DNA of 64,000 nt from Glycine soja (taxonomy: Eukaryota; Streptophyta; Magnoliopsida; Fabales; Fabaceae), in NCBI RefSeq assembly GCF_004193775.1, contig NC_041005.1, positions 18,757,865-18,821,864 on the forward strand. Direction: 5' to 3'. The number at the start of each line of letters is the position of its first letter. Position 1 is the first letter of the stretch. Below are positions 55,790 to 64,000 of this stretch, piece after piece. The notes under the pieces were generated by a model. The model was given only the letters and a program-made list of their open reading frames with translations. It had not been told where the DNA came from and searched no databases. The position numbers were made by a program, and so were the translations under genes.

Positions 55790-57368
55790 TGTTTGTGACA
55801 GTGTGATTGAGACGCTCCTTAACATTCAAGGCAAGACGAAGGATGACTTGAATACCCGTCAAGATCTAGTTGATATGGGTATACGATCACAGTTGTATCC
55901 AAGGTCTGATGGGAAGAAAATTTACTTACCCCCAGCCTGCCATACTTTGTCCAAGAAGGAGAAGAAAAGTTTTTGTTAGTGTCTTCGTCGGGTGAAGGTT
56001 CCCCAATGATACTCTTCAAATATTAAGAGCCTTGTGCAGTTGAAGGAGCTTAAGCTTGTAGGGTTAAAGTCTCACGATTGTCACGTGCTCATGCAACAAT
56101 TGTTAGTCGTGGCTATACGAGACATCTTGCTAAACAAAGTCAGGTTAGCGATAACTCACTTGTGCTTTTTCTTCCATGCTATATGTAGCAAAGTCATTGA
56201 TCCTGTCAAGTTTGATGAGTTGGAAAATGAGGCCGCAATTATACTGTGCCAGTTGGAGATGTATTTTCCCCTTGCTTTCTTTGACATCATGATTCACATG
56301 ATTGTGCATCTGGTCAGAGAAATCAAATGTTGTGGTCCTGTTTATCTACGGTGGATGTACCCGGTTGAGCGATACATGAAGATCTTAAAAGGGTATACAA
56401 AGAATCTATATCGTCCAGAAGCGTCTATTGTTGAGAGGTACATTGCAGAAGAAGCCATTGAATTTTGTTCAAAATACTTAGAGAAGGCTAAACCTGTTGG
56501 CCTTCCTGAGTCTTGGCATGATGACAGAGTGGGTGGTAAGGGTTCAAGAGGACTGCATGTGATCACTCCAAGTGTAGAACATTTGTTACAAGCTCACTTG
56601 TATGTCTTGAACAACAGTAATGAAGTTTTGCCATACATACTTAAGCATGAAGCTTTAGTTGAATAGAATAATCCAAAAATGTCAAAGAATTGGGTGTTGA
56701 AAAAGCATAACAAGACTCTCTGTGATTGGTTTAAAGATACAATCTTTGCAGATGAGAATGCTTCAGAAACATTAAGAAAGCTAGCAGATGGGCCTAAAAG
56801 AAATGTTATAACTTGGCAAGGATACGACATAAACAAGTATTCATTTTACACAAAAGCACAAGATGACAAAAGTACAATGCAGAACAGTGGGGTCACCCTA
56901 AGGGCTGAATCTCAACACTTTGCAAGTGTCAATGATGCCAATCCCTGTGTAGCTTCCATCCCTTACTTTGGGTTCATTGATGAAATTTGGGAGTTTAACT
57001 ATGTGAAATTTACGGTATGTGTTTTCAAATGTAAATAGGTTGACAACAACATCGGTGTGCGCATCGATGATATAGGATTTACGCTGGTAGACCTAAAGAA
57101 ACTTGGTTACCACAATGACCCTTTCATCATGGCAAAACAAGCTAGACAAGTATTTTACGTGCAAGACCCTTGTGATGAAAGGTGGTGTGTGGTTCTACAG
57201 GGCAAAACAATTGGTGTTAATGTAGAAGATGATGATTCATACATGGACACCTATGTTAGTCCTTTGACCGCTCAAATCACTCCTAACATTGTCGGAGAAG
57301 AAGAAGCTGACGACGTTCATGCTAATCGTAATGATCATGATGAAGGAGAATTGATTAACATCGTCTAA
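55790..57368 (+). pseudogene. TNP2-like CACTA transposase, C-terminal part
   Basis: The sequence starts inside the end of the transposase core: GKTKDDLNTRQDLVDMGIRS, then KKIYLPPACHTLSKKEKKSF. A DUF4218-type region at 56034-56666 has FFHAICSKVIDP, FPLAFFDIMIHMIVHLVREI and WMYPVERYMKILKGY. A DUF4216-type region at about 56679-57368 has RNVITWQGYDINKYSFYTKA and VDLKKLGYHNDPFIMAKQAR. Stops at about 55978 and 56665 and an unspliced-looking intron near 57013-57037 divide it. The catalytic DDE part upstream is missing: the LINE piece lies there. In intact elements this protein cuts the CACTA ends. Confidence 0.85.
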
Positions 57369-57460
57369 TGCAATTTTCTATAGAGACAGAGGTCACCAAA
57401 GCAAGTAAGTGACAACTACATTTTTTCTGATTGAGGCATCGGTATTTTGTTTTAGATGGC

Positions 57461-58414
57461 ATCCTTAGGACTTCATACAGCTCATGTTTGTCGCCAGTTT
57501 CATCATCCACCACCCTTACCTTCTTTGCCTTCTCACGTTTATTGTTGTTAAACCCATATTTATGTTTTCTTCCCTTCATGTCTTGTTTTATCACAACTTT
57601 AGCCGAATCTCCTATCTTCAGCACAGTTGAATCTCCTGTCTTATTCTCCAATGACATACTTTGATGGCCTGTATCTCTTTTCTTCATATGCTCTAGTGCT
57701 TCAGCTTCAGAATGCATAAAGCAATATGAATTTTCCAGTGATCACCAAAGGCTTCTACATCAGCATTGACATTCTCCACCCTCTTTGGTTTATGCTTCTG
57801 TGCTGTATTTCGTCTTCCTCCTTATAAATCTCAAATTTATTAGAGGTTGCACTAGAATGATCAGCACCAATCTATGCTTCTTCCTCGTCTACCAGCTCAA
57901 TATCTTTCCTTTCAACTTTCGTTTTGTAAATTACAGTGTAGTTTACAAAAGCAAAGGTGAAACGAAAGATATTGAGCTGGTAGAGGAGGAAGAGGCACGG
58001 ATTGGTGCTGATTCTTCTAGTGCAACCTCTAATAAATCTGAGAATTATAAGGAGGAAGCACGGAATGTAGCACAGAAGCATAAACCAAAGAGGGTGGAGA
58101 GTGTCAATGCTGATGCAGAAGCCTTTGGTGATCACTAGAAAGTTTAGATTGCTCTATGCATTCTGAAGCTGAAGCACTAGAACATATGAAGAAAAGAGAT
58201 ACAGGCCATCAAAGTGTGTCATTGGAGAATAAGACAGGAGATTCAACTGTGCTGAAGATAGGAAATTCGGCTAAAGTTGTGATAAAACAAGACATGAAGG
58301 GAAAAAGGCATAAATATGGGTTTAACAACAATAAACGTGAGAAGGCATAGAAGGTAAGGGTGGTGGATGATGAAACTGGCGACAAACATCAGCTGGATGA
58401 AGTCCTAAGGATGC
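57461..58414. repeat. 950-bp near-palindrome (inverted repeat) in the CACTA
   Basis: The arms at about 57461-57938 and 57945-58414 are reverse complements of each other, centred near 57941, with only scattered differences and small indels. The minus strand of the left arm and the plus strand of the right arm encode the same unknown peptide text (MHSEAEALEHMKKRDTGHQS; VVIKQDMKG). I do not recognise the protein. A transcript through both arms would fold into a long double-stranded hairpin. Confidence 0.9.
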
Positions 58415-58611
58415 CATGTACATGTGTATTTCTGAAGATATAGTATTTATATTCCATCACGCATCCATTGACTGTTGATTACATGTAATAGACTTTTTTT
58501 AACATGCTTGCCCCAAATCACAATTAAAAAGCACAACTAAATCACTTATGACTTATCCTCTTTTGATTAATCCTATTTTGTATGTTGTTGTATGTTATTG
58601 TATAAAAGATC

Positions 58612-61593
58612 ATGGGTTCTCCACCTACCTCCCCTCCTCCTCTTCCTCCTCCTCCTCCTTCTCCTCCTCCTCCTTCGGACGCATCGGCTTTGCCGTCTTC
58701 CTTGAAGCGGACACGCAAAGCCTCACGACTACGATCGTTGTCCACTAGACCACCTGGTGCTGAGAGACCAGTGGTCCATGTTGATCCTGCTACCGGCAAG
58801 GCCGACGGTCCCCACAGGAAGAAATTAAGAACATATTTGGGGATTGTGGCGCGTGATAAGGTGGACGTCACCTACGAGAACTGGAAGGAGGTCCCTATTG
58901 CTCAGAAGGACCTGATTTGGGAGGATATTCAGGTATTTTTCTTTTCTTATTTGATTTTGTTTAATTAATAGCCAAAAAATACATTATTGTAACAAATAAA
59001 ATTTATTTGATGTTGTCAGGCGGAATTTGATATCCCAGAGGCTTCTGACAGTAGGACAAAAAGGAAGTTACTTCAGACCGTGGGGGAGAGATGGAGGCAG
59101 TTTAAATCAGACCTCACGAGGAAATGGGCCCTTGCAGCCGAGCAGGACGGTGTCGAGGACACTGTCTGTGAGAAATACGGCATCAGCAAGGAAAAATGGG
59201 CCCAGTTTTGCCAGACTCGCAGAGACCCTTCTTGGGAGGTATGTTCCTTGCCATTTAAGTTGTTTTTCAAAAAACATGATGTTGTTACACTTCATTCTAC
59301 CAATTTGAAACATTATTGTTTAATTTTTTCAGGATGTGCGCAAGAAGGCACAGGCCATCTAGAAGCAGAATACTGCCCCCCACGTTTTGTCTCGTGGGGG
59401 TTATGAGTATTTAGAGCAGAAGCTCCTGGCTGAGAAGACGAAGAAGAACCTGCACAGTCAGGAAGCGTTGATGGCGTCATCGACCCTCCATCCCCGGTCA
59501 GATGCCACGTGAAGTGGAAGATGGTTCGCACAAAGAAAACAGAGGAGATGACGACTGAGGCCACAAAGGAAATCGCTGAGAAGATCGTAAGTCATTTTCA
59601 ACTAACTATTACAATTATATTTCAATATTTTGTGAATTCCATGTACCACTGTGTGTTTTCTGTGCAGGATTCCTTTGAGGAGCAGGCCACACAGGGATCC
59701 TTCGTCCCCCATGGGCATCAGGATGTTCTCACCGTTGCTATTGGACGTCCAGAGCACCCTGGACGTGTCCATGCTGCTGGAGCCGGTGTCACCATCAAGC
59801 AACACTTTGGATCGGCTCCACGGACATCCCGCAGCTCTTCCTCCCTGCCTCCTGAAGAATTGCAACAGCTGACCCAACAAATCAGGGACCAGCTAGAGGA
59901 GTCCATCACAGAGAGAGTGACGCGGCAGGTCATGGCATCCTTCAGCCAGATTCAGTCACAGATGCAATCTCAGGGACTTGCACCCTCTGGTTGGTCCCTC
60001 CGGTCCTCGAGTGAGCACAAAGGGGAGTTGTGTTGATCCCTCAGGAAACGATCCTGAGATAGGTGACTCTGATAGGTGTGGCTTGTACATAGAAGCAGAT
60101 CCTGCCCGCCTGGTTGCCATGGGGAGAGTTTATGAGGGATCCACTGTTGTTCATAACACTCCTTTGTTGCCTGGCCAAGTAAAGGTGAATGTGGAGGAGG
60201 TTACAGATGCAGATGCTCCAGTTCCTGTACCCACTGATGAGGTTTCCTTAGTGGAGCAAACACTTCACACCTTCCTTGCTTGGCCGACACATCTGGTCAA
60301 GTCTTTATCACAGCAGGTACTTATTGTCCTTACTATATGTTTCTTCTTTTTAAATTAATTCATTAAGCGTGCCTCAAATTAGGCTATTTAACTTTGTTTC
60401 ATGAACAGGTAGTTGTGTCTCTGACAAAACCACCTCCAAAGCCCGATCCGGAGGTCGATGATCCGCTTTATCTGATGACATTGACCATCCCAAAGCTTTT
60501 CCTGAGGCCTTATCAAGTTAGATGGGATGCCACCGTGTTTGGGGTCTTTAATCCAGATTTCCCCCTCTACATAAAGCACGAAGATCTCTCCGAAATCGCA
60601 CACGGTGGTCAATGTCTCAGCATATCAGTGTTACAGTTGTGGATTCTGTAAGTCATTTTATATTACTTTTAATTACCTAAGTTATTGCTTTCAATTCATA
60701 AATATTTAACTTTGACTTGACATAAACAGGCATCTCACTGAAACATGTATGCGAGCGGGAAATTCTGATATCTATGGATTCCTCGAGCCACAGTCCATTC
60801 AGAGGTCTAGGCAATCACAGTTTGAGTCTGAAAGTTACATAAAGACTTGGATGCAGAGTTCAAAATGCGATGTCTATCTTGGAGCCTACCTAAATGGGTA
60901 AGTCACAAAATAACTGAATTTAATTAATGTTTACTAATGTACTAACCCATATTAATCTCCACTGCAGCGGACACTGGCAGATGGTGGTCATCCTACCCAA
61001 AGAACACCTAGTTGTCTGGTTTTGTTCATTGCATAATAGGCCAGACAACTACCTTAAGGGGATTATTAATAGGTTAGTGTTCTTTTCAATACATTTGCAT
61101 TGAAATACCTCAACGTACAACACTAGTTTTTAATTGTTACTCATCTGGAACAGTGCTTTAAAAGGTCTTGATGATGCTCCACAGCCTAAATCGAAGGCTT
61201 CTGCTAGGTGGATTGTCGTCAAGGTACGTCATTTACATAAAACTTCCACTTATATATATATTTCTTTATGTGTTTGTACACTAGTTGTTTAATTAATATC
61301 CAAATTTCATTATGTATTTAGTGTAATAGACAAAAAGGAAGTACTGAGTGCGGCTACTATGTGATGCACTGGATGTCCACCATCATTTTATGAACTTTTA
61401 GGAATAATTGGGAAGCGATAAGTTTATTTCAAACAAAATCGGTTTATTTATAAATTGTATTACATTATTAACTTATTATGATTTATTTCATCATGCAGTA
61501 TTTTAACGATCCTAGACCATTGGAACCAGAGAGATTAAAGGCATTGCGGATCCAGTGGGCACAGTTTTATCTCCGAGTTAGAGATCAGGCCTA
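58612..61593 (+). pseudogene. CACTA second ORF: plant transposase (Ptta/En/Spm, Transposase_24 type) with Ulp1-like protease C-terminus
   Basis: Exon 1 (58612-58932) has a Pro/Ser-rich start and GPHRKKLRTYLGIVARDKVD. Exon 2 (about 59021-59239) has LLQTVGERWRQFKSDLTRKW. Exons 3 and 4 (about 59332-59587, 59668-60315) hold GGYEYLEQKLLAEKTKKN and a Gln/Glu helix (EELQQLTQQIRDQLEESITE). Exons 5-10 (about 60409-61593) give a C48/Ulp1-type fold. Visible there are GGHWQMVVILP with its His, WFCSLHNRPDNY, STECGYYVMHWM with its Cys, and a tail ending FYLRVRDQA. GT/AG borders fit throughout. It is broken by a TAG near 59359, a frame change near 59450, another near 59975 and a TGA near 61392. Known relatives are carried by CACTA elements of legumes; I infer DNA binding plus a SUMO-type protease. 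Confidence 0.8.
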
Positions 61594-61854
61594 GGATTTA
61601 GGGACATTATCTTTAGCTTAATTTACTTTGGTTTAACATTTTTGACATTTTCTATGTAATATGAGCATTGAATTCATTTGATGATTGTTCTTTATGATAA
61701 ATCAATTATTTGATGTTTATTATCATTAAAACTGCTTGAAAGCAGAATAAAATGTTTATTTGCTGTGAATTGGACTTGAAATTGCATTTTACAGGTACAA
61801 TTTTGGGTTTACTATAAAAACAGAAAGTATATATAAAAAAATACTTGAAAATAA
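61594..61854. other. CACTA right interior, no gene
   Basis: AT-rich 3' flank of the second ORF. Nothing is recognised. Confidence 0.55.
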
Positions 61855-62510
61855 CATCGGTTATTAACAAAAACCGATGTTAATATGGTAAACAACATCG
61901 GTTATTTACAAAAACCGATGTAAATATGAACCTTAACATCGGTCATACAAAAAACCGATGTTAACTTTTGTATATTAACATCGATTATTCATACATAACC
62001 GATGTTACAGTTTATATATTAACATCGGCTATTTATACATAACCGATGTTAATGTACATAAGTTAACATCGGCTATCTATACCTAACCGATGTTAATGTA
62101 CAAATGTTAACATCGATTATCTATAAATAACCGATGTTAACGTTGTGCATTAACATCGGTTTTCTATTAATAGCCGATGTTATATACAAAGACGTACAAC
62201 AAATAAGTATATGCATCATCAACTTTGACATCGGTTCTTCTAGAGAACCGATGTCAATATATAACATTAACATTGGTTTAACTGCAAAACCGATGTCAAC
62301 TTTCGTCATGCATACATTTTTTTTGCTGTAGTTCTTTGTGTTTAACATCGATTATTTAGAAAACCGATGTTATCATATTTATGTTAACATCGATTTTTCA
62401 AAACTGATGTTACCGATGATACATTCAACATCGTCACTTTCAACATCGGTTTTAGAGCTGATGTAGAATGCCCAAAATAATCGATGTTGAAAGTGTAATT
62501 TCTAATAGTG
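61855..62510. repeat. Right CACTA terminus with about 14 ACATCGG/CCGATGT palindromes
   Basis: Units of 35-50 bp such as TTAACATCGGCTATTTATACATAACCGATGTTAA continue to the TCTAATAGTG end. The spacer sequence inside the palindromes varies while the arms stay matched. Confidence 0.9.
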
Positions 62511-62513
62511 ATA

Positions 62514-63547
62514 ATCTCGGGGAGTGCATCAACTCTCATGAAAAGACCCTGAAACCGCTCTAGAGCCCAAAAAACATTATTAAGACGTTCTCCTTCCAAG
62601 TAAGCAAAACCAGCGAAGAATGTCATTCCTGTTGGTGTAACACCAACAATATCAAGCAACGACAGTTTGTACCTATTTGTTTTGTAGGTACTGTCGATCA
62701 AGAAAACCAAATTACAAGAATTGGTTAACTTTACTGCATCAGGATGACTCCAAAACAAGTCACGTATAACATTATCATCCTTCAGCCTATGCCAGTGAAT
62801 ATACTGATCTCGATCAAGCAGCATCATCAGTTGTTGCGTTTCGGTGTTACTCCCTCTTATGGAAGAACGGTAAGCATGTCTCGCATTGTAAATTTGTTTG
62901 ATTGTTGTATAATTGTTGTCATTGTGCTTCTTCAACGTCAACAAAATATTTCTTGGCTTCACCATAGACTTCGTCATATCAACAACAACAATCTTCTCAT
63001 CCTTTGTCATTCGACCTGCATATGAATGCCCAACCAATGAGTTTTCCATTTCGTGATTGTGAATCCCACAAATTAACTTGACCATCCAGTCGTCTCCTCC
63101 TGAAACTGGCTTCGCATGCAACTTAAACAGGCATCCACATTTTCTACTGTCAGTGCATGTTCTTACCAAATTATGTTTCTTAGGCCTATACTCCTCACTC
63201 CTTTCACAAGCTATCAACAGAAATGAGACTCTTCCTCAAACATCGGTATTGATGTCTGACCTCATTATAACGGCAACAAATCCAATGTCATGAGCCAACG
63301 ATCGAGCCCATTATAAAACTTCATCACGGCTACCAAACAACTAGAACACAATTCAAATCAGGTTTGCCATGAGTAAACATCTATGTAATATAATTACTGT
63401 ACCAACAACAACAAATTGCACAAATACCTCAAAAGTATTAAAGGCATCAAAACAATCAACTTTAATGCCAGCATCTTCCTCATTTTCAACATTCATTTCA
63501 ACTTCTTCAGACATGATACTATCATACATCCACTGGTCTTCATCCAT
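62514..63547 (-). pseudogene. MULE transposase, N-terminal half (FAR1-type DNA-binding and transposase core)
   Basis: From 63547 the minus strand begins MDEDQWMYDSIMSEEVEMNV, an acidic start. After an intron-like gap (about 63350-63450) comes a FAR1-type zinc-binding region with RTCTDSRKCGCLFKL and CGIHNHEM. The MULE transposase core follows: LVFLIDSTYKTNRYKLSLLD with its first Asp, GVTPTGMTFFAGFAYLEGER, and LNNVFWALERFQGLF. It stops at the CACTA junction after DALPEI and continues at 31428. In-frame TAA (about 63315) and TGA (about 63240) fit C-to-T changes. The acidic residue after the junction is Asn, so even the joined enzyme would lack one catalytic position. Confidence 0.85.
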
Positions 63548-64000
63548 CTTAATAAAAAATTTAACAAATTCAATTCAATAACAACAAATTCAAATTCAAT
63601 TCACACAAAATATAGTTGTTTACACAAAATATTTTACATGACGTTTTCATTAAAATGTCATATAAATCTAATAAATACATCATTCAATAAAAAACATTAA
63701 ATACATAATCATTCTCATACAAATTTGTTTAATTATTAATCATTGGTATATTCATTTTTAAGCAATGTAATATTACTAAAACTAGTAAAAAAAATTACAA
63801 AATTATTAATAATTAATTTAACAATTAAAAATAAAAAAAATTCCATATGACTCATACGGATTGCCAATCCGTATGGTCATACAGATCACCAATCCGTATG
63901 ACCCATACAGATCACCAATCCATATGTACTTCGCATACCTCTTCTTCTCCAACAATGAAAATCGACCAGAATCCACCGTATACTCCTCACCAATGCACGT
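63548..64000. repeat. Right MULE terminal region, incomplete
   Basis: AT-rich sequence upstream of the transposase leads into CATACGGATTGCCAATCCGTATG-type palindromes (63840-63930). These are the counterpart of 24690-25310 in inverted orientation. The outer end of the element lies beyond the window. Confidence 0.7.

Larger units (their letters stand above)
31432..62510. mobile_element. CACTA (En/Spm-type) transposon inserted in the MULE transposase
   Basis: The ends read CACTACTAAAAAAAAAAGGC on the left and, on the other strand, CACTATTAGAAATTACAC on the right. The 3-bp duplication ATA flanks it (31429-31431 and 62511-62513). Subterminal regions are filled with ACATCGG/CCGATGT palindromes. 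The element is 31.1 kb now and about 13.7 kb without element B. It keeps the C-terminal part of a TNP2-like protein and a second ORF, but no complete DDE transposase, so it is non-autonomous. It also carries a receptor-kinase fragment and LINE pieces, as in a Pack-CACTA. Confidence 0.9.
24189..64000. mobile_element. Mutator-like element (MULE) hosting the nest; right end outside the window
   Basis: The left end is placed at GGGGTGTTACTTTGTGCACCC, followed by a long terminal region rich in ATCCGTATG palindromes (24690-25310). Matching palindromes at 63840-63930 belong to the inverted right terminal region, which runs off the window. Inside are a plant-mobile-domain gene (plus), an accessory ORF (plus) and a FAR1/MURA-type transposase with an OTU domain (minus), all decayed. 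Without the CACTA insertion (31432-62510) the visible part would be about 8.7 kb, a normal size for a protein-coding MULE. The 9-bp target duplication cannot be checked because the right end is missing. Confidence 0.78.

Noticed and set aside
58621..58680. Proline-rich repeat in exon 1 of the CACTA second ORF as an extensin gene
   Set aside because: The frame continues into Transposase_24-type sequence and the Pro run is short. It is part of the transposon gene.

Overview
This is plant nuclear DNA from a repeat-dense, probably heterochromatic region of a legume. The AT-rich background, the Ogre-type gag and ORF1 proteins, the CACTA and MULE protein families, and the repeated TAATCGATTA motifs point to soybean or wild soybean (Glycine). 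That assignment comes from family recognition, not from a database search. I see no intact host gene, no tRNA or rRNA gene and no bacterial feature.

Layout. (1) Positions 1-5.0 kb hold a short broken TORTIFOLIA1-like HEAT-repeat fragment and a decayed hAT transposase. (2) Positions 5024-22201 are a complete, non-autonomous Ogre-like Ty3/gypsy LTR retrotransposon (element A, target duplication TTGTC). It has an ORF1, a gag and no polymerase, followed by about 8 kb of non-coding, tandemly repeated, hairpin-rich DNA. (3) A solo LTR of another family lies at 22686-23779 (target duplication CTTTC). (4) From about 24.19 kb to beyond the right edge runs one Mutator-like element (MULE). It carries a plant-mobile-domain gene, an accessory ORF and, on the minus strand, a FAR1/MURA-type transposase fused to an OTU protease domain. 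(5) That transposase is cut in two by a CACTA element (31432-62510, target duplication ATA). The CACTA element holds a captured LRR receptor-kinase fragment, three L1-type LINE pieces, the C-terminal part of a TNP2-like transposase, a 950-bp inverted repeat and a second ORF with a Ulp1-like protease end. (6) Inside the CACTA element sits a second, very young copy of the Ogre-like element (element B, 37246-54645, target duplication ACTGT). Elements A and B each carry the same ancestral solo-LTR insertion, so the nest is four levels deep: MULE, CACTA, Ogre-like element, solo LTR.

How it works together. Almost every protein-coding stretch is broken, so any mobility must come from helper copies elsewhere. 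Element B shows only three visible LTR differences in 1997 bp, yet its ORF1 and gag are riddled with stops and frameshifts. It was therefore recently copied in trans.

The most unusual signal is in elements A and B. Their LTRs and long 3' regions are assembled from hairpin modules whose apical sequence or layout stays constant while the stems change on both sides together. Examples are the 24-bp minisatellite, the GGTCCAAYRCC hairpins of the LTRs, and the 100-bp and 201-bp arrays near the 3' LTR. This could be a structured RNA or DNA recognition system for a parasite element, or a footprint of hairpin-templated repair. The sequence alone does not decide between them.
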